Positions 17,103 to 26,595 of a stretch of DNA of 64,000 bases are shown here, piece after piece; positions within the stretch are counted from its first letter, which is position 1; each line of letters opens with the position of its first letter. The DNA is from Lachnospiraceae bacterium (GTDB lineage: Bacteria > Bacillota > Clostridia > Lachnospirales > Lachnospiraceae). The notes under the pieces were generated by a model. That model was not told the DNA's origin and did not search any database. It saw nothing but the letters and a program-made list of their open reading frames with translations. The stretch is from the NCBI GenBank assembly GCA_015058015.1, contig SVDM01000001.1, positions 310,001 through 374,000 of the forward strand, in the 5' to 3' direction. The translations under genes were made by a program, and so were the position numbers.

Positions 17103-18758
17103 ATGATGAATAGGAAAACTAACATTAAAAACTTTTTTGGAACATTATTAACATTATGTCTTATTACTATCGCATCAATGGTATTCTCAACCAACGCTCT
17201 TGCAGCTGAGGCCCAGGGTGCAACTGTAACAGAAAACACTTCTATGGAAGTACTGGTACCATTAAAGTATTCAGAATATGCCAGTCTTCCCATAGGAACA
17301 AAGGTTTATATAGGAAGAAATAACTCTATTAAAGAGGGCGATTTGCCCATTAGCGCATCTGCATATGTTGAGAAAGTAGCAGCTTATGATTCTAGGTGGT
17401 GGGGACAGTATTCATACAATCCCACATATTATGAAGAAGACAGCTATTATAATAATGAAGGAACATCGGGATATAAAGCTACAGACAAATTCTTTGTACA
17501 TGTATTAGAAAAAGCTCCGGGATTCGATGGTTGTAAAGGCGGTATCATATTTACCGAGAATCAAGGAGAAACATGGATGTACTCCTGTAACGGTGGTGGA
17601 GTTGAAAGATTACCCATTCAGCCCTATATTGCAAAATCAGTTACATCAAAAGTTACTGTTGAGATGAAGGATCCGGAATATATTCTTAAAGCCGACCAAG
17701 AAATGAATATTACAGCTAACGATATAGCTAAAGTTAATTATGAATATACATATGGAAATGAAAAGCGCGAAGGTACTCTTGACAATTATAAAGTAACTAA
17801 AGGTAAGGTTTCAGGTGGTAATTCAGAAATCACAATCGGTTTTGGTGTTGGTGGATCAGTGACAGTATCTCTTCCACTTACCTATGAAACAAAATTCGAC
17901 CTTGGGGATGGAACTACTGAGTCACAGTATATTAAGCACGGTGGCTATGCAACAAAGCCTCAGACTATCCCTACAAAAGAAGGTTTTGACTTTCAGTATT
18001 GGTCAACTACTCCCGGTGGAGAAGAATTCAATTTTGACACCACTCCAATTAAAGACGTTACAAGGTTCTACGCAGTATGGGCAGTAGGAAATAAATTTAT
18101 CTCTGCAGAAGTTGATGAAAACAGCAAAGGAACTATCAGTGCTGCAGGTATCAATAACGATGCAACAGAATTATCAAACGCTCTTCTCTCTGAGGAAGAG
18201 AAAGCGTTAGTAAGTACGGGTATTGACAGCAACATTTTCCTTACAGTTGAAGATATCCAGGATAAGCTTACAGAAGAACAAAAGGCAAAGGTTGAAGAAG
18301 GCCTTAAAAATGACAGTAGTATAGCTGTAGTATTAGACCTTAACCTTTTCAAGAAGATCGGAAATACCGAACCTGTTAAGATTGCAAATACTCAGGGAAA
18401 TATGGTTAGTATTACCTTAACCCTTGATGACAAATATATTAACAATAACCCGGGTCTTGAAAGAACTTATGAGATTATTCGAGTTCATGAAACCGGAGAA
18501 GGTACGGAGATAAGCGTATTACCCGCCTTCTTCGATCCGGTGACTAAGACCATAACATTTGAGACAGACCGCTTCTCACTATATGCTATCTCCTTAGCAG
18601 ACAAAGCGGTAGCTACAGAAACAGTTCCCGCACCCACAACCAAATCACCAAAAACAGGTGATGGTCTGAACTTACCACTTATTATAATGATGATGGCTCT
18701 GTCAATGCTGACAATTACATCCGCAATGTTCGTTAGAACAAAAAAATGCGACAAATAG
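17103..18758 (+). CDS. Sortase-anchored surface protein 2 (InlB B-repeat, SPKTG)
   Basis: This 551-residue protein is a tandem paralogue of the gene before it. It has the same architecture: signal peptide ending ALAAEA, an N-terminal domain with FDGC and YSC, an InlB B-repeat-type module, an ISAEVDENSKG domain, SPKTGD, membrane helix and basic tail. The C-terminal third is almost identical to protein 1 at the DNA level, with only two differences in about 165 bases across 18445-18610. The N-terminal domain is clearly diverged and has an insert rich in Tyr, Trp and Asn near residues 90-125. Ribosome binding site and first codons are shared with protein 1. It is likely a wall-anchored adhesin or binding protein; the target is unknown. 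Confidence 0.85.
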   Translation: MMNRKTNIKNFFGTLLTLCLITIASMVFSTNALAAEAQGATVTENTSMEVLVPLKYSEYASLPIGTKVYIGRNNSIKEGDLPISASAYVEKVAAYDSRWWGQYSYNPTYYEEDSYYNNEGTSGYKATDKFFVHVLEKAPGFDGCKGGIIFTENQGETWMYSCNGGGVERLPIQPYIAKSVTSKVTVEMKDPEYILKADQEMNITANDIAKVNYEYTYGNEKREGTLDNYKVTKGKVSGGNSEITIGFGVGGSVTVSLPLTYETKFDLGDGTTESQYIKHGGYATKPQTIPTKEGFDFQYWSTTPGGEEFNFDTTPIKDVTRFYAVWAVGNKFISAEVDENSKGTISAAGINNDATELSNALLSEEEKALVSTGIDSNIFLTVEDIQDKLTEEQKAKVEEGLKNDSSIAVVLDLNLFKKIGNTEPVKIANTQGNMVSITLTLDDKYINNNPGLERTYEIIRVHETGEGTEISVLPAFFDPVTKTITFETDRFSLYAISLADKAVATETVPAPTTKSPKTGDGLNLPLIIMMMALSMLTITSAMFVRTKKCDK

Positions 18759-18827
18759 CAATTTCTACCTTCATATAATTACCTTCAAATCTTAGTGTTA
18801 TACGCTATTCGGCGGATTGCCGAAAAG

Positions 18828-18866
18828 CAAGGCGCGGCCCATCCCCTCGGTGCCGCGCCTTGTTTT
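18828..18866. terminator. Bidirectional terminator between surface protein 2 and trpS
   Basis: CAAGGCGCGGC (18828-18838) pairs with GCCGCGCCTTG (18852-18862). On the plus strand TTTT follows; on the minus strand CTTTTC follows, so it can serve both convergent genes. Confidence 0.85.
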
Positions 18867-18915
18867 GCACTATTTATTTAATTAATTCACGAATTAATTT
18901 CTAAAAACATCATTA

Positions 18916-19920
18916 TTATCTGATTCTCTCGGGGAATCCTACTTTCTTTTGGACTTTACGAAGTGTCTTGGTGGCAAAATAGTTGGCTTTTTCTGCGTTA
19001 GCTTTAATGATGCCATCTATGTAAGCCTTATCCTTTCCAAGTCGTTCAAATTCATCCTGTACAGGTTTCAAAACAGATACAACTGTCTCTCCCACTGCTG
19101 TCTTTAATTCGGCATATCCTTTACCATCAAACTCCTTAACCGCTTCATCAGGAGTAATACCCTTACATGAGCAGTAAATATCAAGAAGATTACGAACTCC
19201 CGGCTGGTTATCGTTATATGCAATTACTCCTTCAGAATCAGTAACCGCACGTTTGAACTTGCGCATGATATCATCAGGTTTATCCAGAAGATATACGCTG
19301 GCATTGGCATTCTCGTCAGACTTACTCATCTTCTTTGTAGGCTCCTGAAGACTCATAATACGAGCGCCCTGTTTGCCGATGTAAGGTTCCGGAATAGTAA
19401 ATACATCACCGTATATAGCGTTAAATCTCTGGGCTATATCTCTTGTAATCTCAAGATGCTGCAGCTGATCATTACCAACAGGTACAACATCGGTTTGATA
19501 TAAAAGAATATCTGCAGCCATAAGCACCGGATATGTAAACAGTCCCGCATTAATATTATCTGCATGTTTAGCCGCTTTATCTTTATACTGAGTCATACGA
19601 TTCAATTCGCCCATGTAAGTAAAGCAGTTGAGAATCCAGGAAAGTTCTGCATGTCCGGACACATGGGACTGATAATAAATACAGTTCTTCTCAGGATTAA
19701 GACCGGCTGCGATGTAAAGAGTAAGCAGATTTCTGGCTCTCTTTCTAAGTTCTGCCGGTTCCTGTCTGACTGTTATGGAATGAAGATCAACAACGCTATA
19801 GAAGCACTCATACTCATCACTTAATTTAACCCAGTTTTGTAAAGCTCCCAGGTAATTACCGAGAGTCAATGTTCCCGTAGCCTGCATTCCGCTAAATAAC
19901 ACCTTTTTACCGTCTATCAT
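18916..19920 (-). CDS. trpS: Tryptophanyl-tRNA synthetase
   Basis: TrpS charges tRNA-Trp. The chosen ATG lies eight bases after GGAGG, giving MIDGKKVLFSGMQ and 334 residues; an upstream TTG would place the binding site inside the coding region. The class I signatures are TLGNYLGAL (the HIGH equivalent) near residue 20 and KKMSKSDEN near residue 193. The substrate segment GNDQLQHLEITRDIA is also typical. It follows the DUF5662 gene by 19 bases. No T-box leader is present. Confidence 0.96.
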   Translation of the reverse strand: MIDGKKVLFSGMQATGTLTLGNYLGALQNWVKLSDEYECFYSVVDLHSITVRQEPAELRKRARNLLTLYIAAGLNPEKNCIYYQSHVSGHAELSWILNCFTYMGELNRMTQYKDKAAKHADNINAGLFTYPVLMAADILLYQTDVVPVGNDQLQHLEITRDIAQRFNAIYGDVFTIPEPYIGKQGARIMSLQEPTKKMSKSDENANASVYLLDKPDDIMRKFKRAVTDSEGVIAYNDNQPGVRNLLDIYCSCKGITPDEAVKEFDGKGYAELKTAVGETVVSVLKPVQDEFERLGKDKAYIDGIIKANAEKANYFATKTLRKVQKKVGFPERIR

Positions 19921-19939
19921 CAATAATTCCTCCAAATAT

Positions 19940-20524
19940 CTATTTTATCTTTTTTGATAATAATCCCACAAAGAGATTACGAATCTTTCTTATACGCATC
20001 TTAATAACAGCAACCCGAATATACTTTAATGTATACTCTTCGCCCCTGTCATTAAGCATATGCAAGAGTTTTTCCAAAGAACGCCTGGTGTCCTTATGAA
20101 TCCAGTGTCGGTCTTTGTAAGCCTCATAATACTCCAAGGCAGACGAATCGGTATATTCATCCCCTTTGTATACCTTGCTGGCCACAAGCCTGTCAATAAA
20201 CATCTCATACAGATACTTCTCCGGCATCTTGACTGCCACAAGTACCTCTCCCGGCTTATTGCTATAATCGTTCCAATATTCGAAATGATGCTTGTTTCTT
20301 CCCTTGTGGTGAATCCAGGCGGTAGAATATCCCTTAACGTTACGTTCTTCTACGTTGGGACTCCTGTATCCCTGATAGAACAAGCATCCGTTAATGAACT
20401 CCACCGGTGAATACTTGGACAGATCATGACAAATGCCTTGCTTAATTAATCCCACTTTAAAACAGTATTTCATAACAAGCAGCTTGTGAGTTGTAATTGT
20501 TTTAAAATGATTTATGGCTTTCAA
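19940..20524 (-). CDS. DUF5662 family protein with HD-like histidine motifs
   Basis: The 194-residue protein starts with TTG, seven bases after AGAGGTG. It has the DUF5662-type pattern with HDLSKYSP near residue 33, WIHHKGRNKHHFEYW near residue 70 and a helical basic C-terminus. The paired His and Asp residues recall metal-binding HD-type folds, but no activity is known to me. There is no signal peptide. It is directly upstream of trpS in an apparent two-gene operon; that association may be fortuitous. Confidence 0.7.
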   Translation of the reverse strand: MKAINHFKTITTHKLLVMKYCFKVGLIKQGICHDLSKYSPVEFINGCLFYQGYRSPNVEERNVKGYSTAWIHHKGRNKHHFEYWNDYSNKPGEVLVAVKMPEKYLYEMFIDRLVASKVYKGDEYTDSSALEYYEAYKDRHWIHKDTRRSLEKLLHMLNDRGEEYTLKYIRVAVIKMRIRKIRNLFVGLLSKKIK

Positions 20525-20652
20525 CGTTTTTCACCTCTTAAAAACTCTAAAAGATATTATAATGCATTTTAATCCTTTTTAAAACATCATTTCCAAAGAT
20601 ATTTCTTGCAATTAGGCTTGTATTCTAATATATTTATATTGTAGGTGCAATT

Positions 20653-20682
20653 TTGCCTTTTATATAGATTGATACTTATAAC
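20653..20682 (+). promoter_or_regulatory. Promoter of the DUF1292 gene
   Basis: TTGCCT (20653-20658, four of six) and TATAAC (20677-20682, five of six) are 18 bases apart. They would give a leader of about 30 bases ahead of the GGAGG site and ATG at 20719. Confidence 0.55.
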
Positions 20683-20718
20683 ATGTACAGAAGAACTGAT
20701 TTCTGTGGAGGGAATACA

Positions 20719-21042
20719 ATGAGCGAGAAAGACTTAAACAATTTTGAAGAATCGGCTGAAGATCTTGATGAAATGTTCGTTACTTTAACATTTGACGACG
20801 GTGGCGAGGAAGAATGTGAAGTTGTTACCATATTCGAGGCAGCCGGCAAGGACTACATAGCCCTGATTCCTGTTGATAAAATGGAAGATGAAGATAGCGA
20901 GATATACTTCTATCGCTACCAGGAAGATGAGCAAGGCAATCCGTCTTTAGAGAATATCGAAGATGACGACGAATATGATGCAGTAGTTGATGCCTTCGAT
21001 GAACTTCTAGACGAGGCTGAATTTGAGGATACTAAAGAATAA
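20719..21042 (+). CDS. DUF1292 domain protein
   Basis: The 107-residue, highly acidic protein starts at MSEKDLNNF, seven bases after GGAGG. A reading frame 12 codons longer lacks a binding site. The core FVTLTFDDGGEEECEVVTIFEAAGKDYIALIPVD with EIYFYRYQED is the DUF1292 (YrzB-like) family. These are small cytosolic Firmicute proteins of unknown function, often near ruvX or alaS; here it stands alone behind its own promoter, convergent with the helicase gene. Confidence 0.85.
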   Translation: MSEKDLNNFEESAEDLDEMFVTLTFDDGGEEECEVVTIFEAAGKDYIALIPVDKMEDEDSEIYFYRYQEDEQGNPSLENIEDDDEYDAVVDAFDELLDEAEFEDTKE

Positions 21043-21046
21043 AGAT

Positions 21047-21090
21047 AACAGGCAATAGTTCTATATTTAAGAATTATCGCCTGTTTTTTT
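21047..21090 (+). terminator. Terminator of the DUF1292 gene, overlapping the helicase 3' end
   Basis: AACAGGC (21047-21053) pairs with GCCTGTT (21079-21085), with further AT pairing inside, and a T-run ends at 21090. The right arm and T-run lie inside the last codons of the convergent helicase gene. Confidence 0.8.
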
Positions 21091-22917
21091 ATTGTCTTCT
21101 TTAATCTCCTCAATAAATCTGGAAGGAAGAAGTTCTTTATTATATCTGTCTCCTACCGTCATAATAACAAGACGCCTTTTTGCTCTTGTCATTGCCACGT
21201 AGAACATACGGCGCTCCTCTTCTATTGCTGCATCAAATACTGCCTTCTTATGGGGAGTAATACCTTCACATACATCCGGGATAATAACTGTATCAAATTC
21301 CAGTCCCTTGGCTCCATGCATGGTGGTAATAATAACACCTTCTGTATTCTCTGCCTCTTTCCTTTGTTTTGTTAGTTTTTCACCGTACTCTTCTATTGCT
21401 TCAAACCATTCATCATAGGATTTATATCCTTTGGACATAGCAAGAATTTCTTCATATACATCCTTTAGTTCGTCAACGTTGATATTTCTGTATTCTGCAT
21501 ATTCGGCAAGATAATCACCGTATCCGATTCCGTTGTATATAAAATTCACTGCCGAAAAAGGAGATAAGGCTCTTATCATTCCCAAAGCATCCGAGAAATC
21601 CTCAAGCCGATTAATCATATAGTCTTTATCAGCGTAGTATCTAAACAGCTCTTCCAAGTCCACCTGCTCTTTGGTAAAGACAGCCCTGTGAACATATCTT
21701 TTGGGTCTGTTAATTATTCTAAGATAATCCTTTCTATCATTGCTTCCCAGCGCAATTCTTATATAAGCGAAGATATCCTTTGCAATCCAATGCTCGTAAA
21801 TATTGGGCATGGCATCTTTGTTTATAAATGGTACATTATACTCCATAAGCCTTGATATAAGCAGACTCGGTTGAACATTGGTTCTTGTAATGATTGCATA
21901 ATCGGACAAGGAACGTCCTGTGGCTTTGCCTTCGGAAAGAATCTTTAATATCCCAGCATTTTCCTCCGCAAGATCTTTAAAGTTCATGATTTCAATAGGC
22001 TTTCCTACCAAATTACATGCCTTAATCTTCTTCTCAAACCTGTTCTTATTATAGGATATGAGATTTCCCGCTCCTTCTAGGATAGCCGGTGTGGAACGGT
22101 AGTTTATATCCAAAACAACCTGCTTTGCCCCCGGGTAATCTGTGGTAAACCCGAGCATTATCTGGGGTTTGGCCCCACGGAAGCCATATATGGACTGATC
22201 GTCATCACCTACAATAAAGATATTATCTTGTGGTGCTGCAAGCATACGAATTATCTCGTACTGAAGCCTGTTAATATCCTGGAATTCATCAATACATATG
22301 TATTGAAACTTTTCCTGCCATTTAGCCAGAATATCCTTCCTTGCTTCCAACAAATCATAGCAATATAACATCATATCATCAAAGTCAATCAGGCGATGAG
22401 ACTGCAAAGCTTTACAATATGTATTATATAAAACCTTGAATTCATTCTCGGCAAAGTTTACGGAATAATACTTATCAAGGGATATCCTCTCGCTTTTAAC
22501 AAGGCTGATCTCAGATAATGCATTGGTAATGTACTCATTTTCATCATTAGCCTCAAAGTGATTGGCCCATATACATTGCCTTATAACATCATATCTGAAA
22601 TCATCTTTAACAATATTCTCCGCAGAATAATTATAAGCCAGTTTCAAAATCCTGAAGAAAATGGCATGAAAAGTACCGAAAGTAACTCTTTCCTTTCGTT
22701 TGCTTGCTATCTGTATGTATCTGTTCTCCATTTCTTTGGCCGCAGCCTTGGTGAAGGTAATAACTAAGATGTTGGAGGGGCTTATATGCTCTTCCTCCAC
22801 AAGATATTTGACACGATGTGCTATAACACATGTCTTACCCGACCCCGGTCCTGCAAGGACCAGCATCGGGCCTGACACATGTTTAATCGCCGCACTCTGA
22901 GACGATGAGAATTCCAT
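21067..22917 (-). CDS. UvrD/PcrA-like superfamily 1 DNA helicase
   Basis: The 616-residue protein has the full set of UvrD-type motifs: AGPGSGKT (Walker A), TFTKAAAKEM, CIDEFQDIN, GDDDQSIYGFRGA, TTMHGAKGLEFDTVIIP and RRMFYVAMTRAKRRL. I start it at the ATG with MEFSSSQSAAIKH after AAGAGGTG; the longer frame overlaps gltX and adds 31 unrelated residues. It is about 100 residues shorter than a typical PcrA and lacks the long C-terminal tail, so it may be a secondary helicase rather than PcrA itself. It translocates 3'-5' on single-stranded DNA if it behaves like its family. It is the last gene of the operon, 10 bases after gltX. Confidence 0.92.
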   Translation of the reverse strand: MEFSSSQSAAIKHVSGPMLVLAGPGSGKTCVIAHRVKYLVEEEHISPSNILVITFTKAAAKEMENRYIQIASKRKERVTFGTFHAIFFRILKLAYNYSAENIVKDDFRYDVIRQCIWANHFEANDENEYITNALSEISLVKSERISLDKYYSVNFAENEFKVLYNTYCKALQSHRLIDFDDMMLYCYDLLEARKDILAKWQEKFQYICIDEFQDINRLQYEIIRMLAAPQDNIFIVGDDDQSIYGFRGAKPQIMLGFTTDYPGAKQVVLDINYRSTPAILEGAGNLISYNKNRFEKKIKACNLVGKPIEIMNFKDLAEENAGILKILSEGKATGRSLSDYAIITRTNVQPSLLISRLMEYNVPFINKDAMPNIYEHWIAKDIFAYIRIALGSNDRKDYLRIINRPKRYVHRAVFTKEQVDLEELFRYYADKDYMINRLEDFSDALGMIRALSPFSAVNFIYNGIGYGDYLAEYAEYRNINVDELKDVYEEILAMSKGYKSYDEWFEAIEEYGEKLTKQRKEAENTEGVIITTMHGAKGLEFDTVIIPDVCEGITPHKKAVFDAAIEEERRMFYVAMTRAKRRLVIMTVGDRYNKELLPSRFIEEIKEDNKKTGDNS

Positions 22918-22927
22918 GAAACACCTC

Positions 22928-24376
22928 TTATGAGAGTTTTTCGATACCGATTTTAATTCTTCGAAGAGACTCCTCTTTACCCAGAACTTCCATAAGTTCT
23001 GTAGCGCCACCCGGAGTCATCTGCTTACCGGATACGGCAGTACGAATCGGCCACATAACCATACCGTTTTTAAGTCCTTTCTCGTTGACATAAGAAAGAA
23101 GCATCTCGTATAAAGCATCATTTGAGAAATCTTCCTGAGCTTCAAGAAGGGGTACCACATCCTTCAAAACCTGCAGAGAATTCTCTGCATTGGTCTTCAT
23201 CTTTTTGTGGGTATACATGTCTATATCGTATTCCGGCAACTCTTCAAAGAAGTCAATATGTCCCGCAATATCAGGGAAAACTTCGATACGAGTCTGTACC
23301 ATACGCGCAATCTTCTTTAAATCAAGATCCTTAGTAATAACAGCCTCGATATAGCTTTTGGCATATTCGTAGAACTTGTCAAAATCCATTGCCTTGATGT
23401 ACTCGCCATTCATCCACTTAAGCTTTGTAATGTCAAATACAGCCGGTGCTTTATTGATATGATGATAATCAAAAGCCTCTACAAGTTCCTCTAGAGAGAA
23501 TATCTCCCTGTTATCCGCAGGGCTCCAGCCGAGAAGGGCAACAAAGTTAACAACGGCTTCATTTAAAAAGCCCTGTTCAATCAAATCTTCATATGAAGAA
23601 TGACCACTTCTTTTAGAAAGCTTCTTATGCTCCTCATCGGTAATAAGAGGGCAATGAATATAAACAGGAACTTCCCATCCGAAAGCCTCATAAAGCCTGT
23701 TATACTTAGGTGAAGATGAAAGATACTCATTACCTCTAACCACATGGGTGATGCCCATAAGATGGTCATCCACCACGTTGGCAAAGTTATATGTAGGAAA
23801 TCCGTCAGACTTGATAAGAATCATATCATCAAGCTCAGAATTATCAACGGATATCTCCCCGTAAATGTCATCGTTAAAAGTAGTCTTACCTGTTGTGGGA
23901 TTGTTCTGTCTTATAACATACGGAACCCCGGCAGCAAGTTTAGCTTCTACTTCTTCCTTGGATAAAGAAAGACAATGCTTATCATAAATAACTATTTCCT
24001 TGCCTGCCACTTCTGTCTTAAGGCTCTCCAATCTCTCCTTATCGCAGAAACAATAGTAAGCCTCTCCTTTTTCCACAAGCTTCTTGGCATATTCCAGGTA
24101 AATTCCCTTGGCCTGACGTTCGCTTTGGACGTAGGGACCCACTCCTCCGTCTTTGTCCGGGCCTTCATCATGCTTCAATCCTGTTTTTTCAAGGGTTCTA
24201 TAGATAATATCAACGGCACCTTCTACCAGTCTCTCCTGGTCTGTATCCTCAATACGCAGGATAAAATCCCCATTCTCATGTTTAGCTACCAAATAGGCAT
24301 AAAGAGCCGTACGAAGGTTTCCTACATGCATTCTTCCCGTGGGGCTCGGTGCAAATCTTGTTCTGACTTTACTCAT
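22928..24376 (-). CDS. gltX: Glutamyl-tRNA synthetase
   Basis: GltX charges tRNA-Glu, and in many Firmicutes also tRNA-Gln for later amidation. Glutamyl-tRNA is also the first substrate of the heme genes at the right end of this window. The protein has 482 residues. Class I motifs are [20 protein letters not shown] (HIGH equivalent) at the N-terminus and KLSKRSGH near residue 250. The anticodon-binding C-terminal half is complete. ATG follows GGAAG. It is 14 bases after the glycyl-tRNA synthetase gene. Confidence 0.96.
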   Translation of the reverse strand: MSKVRTRFAPSPTGRMHVGNLRTALYAYLVAKHENGDFILRIEDTDQERLVEGAVDIIYRTLEKTGLKHDEGPDKDGGVGPYVQSERQAKGIYLEYAKKLVEKGEAYYCFCDKERLESLKTEVAGKEIVIYDKHCLSLSKEEVEAKLAAGVPYVIRQNNPTTGKTTFNDDIYGEISVDNSELDDMILIKSDGFPTYNFANVVDDHLMGITHVVRGNEYLSSSPKYNRLYEAFGWEVPVYIHCPLITDEEHKKLSKRSGHSSYEDLIEQGFLNEAVVNFVALLGWSPADNREIFSLEELVEAFDYHHINKAPAVFDITKLKWMNGEYIKAMDFDKFYEYAKSYIEAVITKDLDLKKIARMVQTRIEVFPDIAGHIDFFEELPEYDIDMYTHKKMKTNAENSLQVLKDVVPLLEAQEDFSNDALYEMLLSYVNEKGLKNGMVMWPIRTAVSGKQMTPGGATELMEVLGKEESLRRIKIGIEKLS

Positions 24377-24390
24377 AAATACTTCCTTCT

Positions 24391-25788
24391 TTAAAATCTG
24401 ATTTTATCCTCAAAGTAACCTTTAAGATCTTCAATCTTAATTCGTTCCTGTTCCATGGTATCTCTGTCACGAACAGTTACTGCTCCGTCTTCTTCGGATT
24501 CAAAATCATATGTAATGCAGAATGGGGTACCAATCTCATCCTGTCTTCTGTATCTCTTACCGATATTGCCTCTGTCATCGAACTCGCAGTTCCAATACTT
24601 AGAAAGCTCTGCGTAAATCTTCTCGGCGCCTTCGTTAAGCTTTTTAGAAAGTGGAAGGATACCGATTTTAACAGGAGCTATTACAGGATGGAAATGAAGT
24701 ACAGTACGTACGTCGTTCTTCTCTGCATCCAGTACTTCCTCATCATAAGCTTCACAAAGGAAAGCAAGTGTAACACGGTCAGCTCCCAATGAAGGCTCGA
24801 TAACATAGGGGATGTACTTTTCCTTGGTCTCATCATCAAAATACTCCATAGGCTCGCCGGAAACATTCTGATGCTGTGTAAGGTCATAATCAGTACGGTC
24901 TGCTATACCCCAGAGTTCACCCCAATCAGTGAATGGGAAGGCATATTCGATATCTGTTGTACCGTTACTGTAGTGAGAAAGTTCAGCCTTATCATGGTCA
25001 CGAAGACGAAGATTTTCTTCTTTAATACCAAGGGAAAGCAACCACTTATAGCAGAAGCTTCTCCAGTATTCAAACCACTCAAGGTCTGTTCCCGGCTTAC
25101 AGAAGAATTCCAGCTCCATCTGCTCAAACTCTCTTGTTCTGAAAGTAAAGTTACCGGGAGTAATCTCATTACGGAAAGACTTACCTACCTGACCAATACC
25201 AAAGGGAATCTTCTTTCTGGATGTTCTCTGAACATTTTTAAAGTTAACAAAGATACCCTGAGCAGTCTCGGGACGAAGGTAAATGGTTGCAGAGGAATCC
25301 TCTGTAACACCCTGGAAGGTCTTAAACATAAGATTAAACTCACGAATATCCGTGAAGTTCTGTTTGCCGCAGTTGGGGCAGGTTATATTATTATCGGAGA
25401 TGTACTTTTGCATCTGCTCATGGGACCATCCGTCAACGGATGATTCAAGAGTAATACCCTTTTCCAACGCAAAATCTTCAATAAGCTTATCTGCACGATG
25501 TCTGGATTTACACTCTTTACAATCCATTAAAGGATCCGAGAAATTACCGAGATGGCCTGAAGCAACCCATGTCTGGGGGTTCATTAAGATGGCACAATCC
25601 ACACCTACATTATAAGGATTCTCCTGAATGAACTTCTGCCACCATGCTTTCTTAACGTTATTCTTTAACTCAACACCAAGATTACCGTAATCCCATGTAT
25701 TTGCCAGTCCGCCATAGATTTCCGAACCGGGATATACGAAACCTCTTGATTTGGCTAATGCAACAATCTTATCCAATGTCTTTTCCAT
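24391..25788 (-). CDS. glyQS: Glycyl-tRNA synthetase (single-chain, dimeric type)
   Basis: This 465-residue class II enzyme is the single-chain form found in archaea, eukaryotes and some Firmicutes, not the glyQ/glyS tetramer. Motifs include [22 protein letters not shown] at the N-terminus, the motif 2 region [21 protein letters not shown] and the motif 3 region [13 protein letters not shown]. An anticodon-binding domain follows ([20 protein letters not shown]). ATG follows AGGAG. It lies between recO and gltX in a housekeeping operon with short gaps. No T-box is visible. Confidence 0.96.
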   Translation of the reverse strand: MEKTLDKIVALAKSRGFVYPGSEIYGGLANTWDYGNLGVELKNNVKKAWWQKFIQENPYNVGVDCAILMNPQTWVASGHLGNFSDPLMDCKECKSRHRADKLIEDFALEKGITLESSVDGWSHEQMQKYISDNNITCPNCGKQNFTDIREFNLMFKTFQGVTEDSSATIYLRPETAQGIFVNFKNVQRTSRKKIPFGIGQVGKSFRNEITPGNFTFRTREFEQMELEFFCKPGTDLEWFEYWRSFCYKWLLSLGIKEENLRLRDHDKAELSHYSNGTTDIEYAFPFTDWGELWGIADRTDYDLTQHQNVSGEPMEYFDDETKEKYIPYVIEPSLGADRVTLAFLCEAYDEEVLDAEKNDVRTVLHFHPVIAPVKIGILPLSKKLNEGAEKIYAELSKYWNCEFDDRGNIGKRYRRQDEIGTPFCITYDFESEEDGAVTVRDRDTMEQERIKIEDLKGYFEDKIRF

Positions 25789-25834
25789 AAGTACTCTCCT
25801 GTCTAATTAAAAGTCTTTACTGATTATACATACA

Positions 25835-26590
25835 TTAAAGGGGTTTTTCAAGGATGTCCCTTAAAAACTCCTCTGATTTTAGTTTTATATCAACGGATTG
25901 CCTGATATAATGCCGTACTATACGCTCCAATTCCTTCAAAACAGTGTCATTTACCGTAAAGGTATAGAGTTTTTCCACCGGGGAATTGGTAATAAACTGC
26001 AGAGCATATATGGTTGAAGTATCAAGAGCTTTGAAATCTCTTACACTTCCACTGCACTCTCTGCATATTATTCCGTTATTAACAAAGCTAAATCCCGCCG
26101 GATCATCTTTGCTGCCGCAAACCATACACTCAAAGACTCCGGGATATTCTCCGTTTATAACCATCATCTTGTATTCGTATACAAGTTTAATAAGCTTATT
26201 GGGAATTCCTTTGTGGCAGAGGGCTCTGATTGTTGTATAAAGAAGCTTTAGCACTTCCTTATCGTCATTATTCTCTCTGGTATAATAGTCCGCCAATTCC
26301 AAAAAATATGAGCCGTAATATACGGACTCCAAATCAGTAGATACCTCATTAAAATAATTCTTAATATCCGCCCTTATAACCGTCATGGAACTTCTGCCCA
26401 CAAATATCTCAAAGTCTCCAAACACAAAGGGATTGGTGGCCGCAACAAGGGCGCTTCTGGGCTTTTTGGCCCCTTTTGCAAAAGCGGATATCTTACCGTT
26501 TTCAGCTGTAAGAATTGTAACCCGTTTATCAGTCTCGCCTATTGCTTGCGCCGACAAGACCATGCCGGTTACCGTAATACTTCCTTCCAT
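25835..26590 (-). CDS. recO: DNA repair protein RecO
   Basis: RecO helps load RecA on SSB-coated DNA together with RecR. The protein has 251 residues from the ATG (MEGSITVTGMVLSAQ), with a typical N-terminal OB-fold. A zinc-ribbon-like pair is visible in CMVCGSKDD and GIICREC. A GTG three codons upstream overlaps the era stop codon (GTGA) and is an alternative start; either way translation is probably coupled to era. era-recO adjacency is common in Firmicutes. Confidence 0.93.
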   Translation of the reverse strand: MEGSITVTGMVLSAQAIGETDKRVTILTAENGKISAFAKGAKKPRSALVAATNPFVFGDFEIFVGRSSMTVIRADIKNYFNEVSTDLESVYYGSYFLELADYYTRENNDDKEVLKLLYTTIRALCHKGIPNKLIKLVYEYKMMVINGEYPGVFECMVCGSKDDPAGFSFVNNGIICRECSGSVRDFKALDTSTIYALQFITNSPVEKLYTFTVNDTVLKELERIVRHYIRQSVDIKLKSEEFLRDILEKPL

Positions 26591-26595
26591 GCAAC

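Noticed and set aside
21067..22917. Naming the helicase pcrA
   Set aside because: All UvrD-type motifs are present, but the protein is about 100 residues shorter than PcrA and is not next to ligA, so a specific name is not justified.
18916..25834. Possible T-box leaders for trpS, glyQS and gltX
   Set aside because: The gaps upstream are 10 to 46 bases and none contains the conserved T-box antiterminator sequence; the genes are internal to operons.
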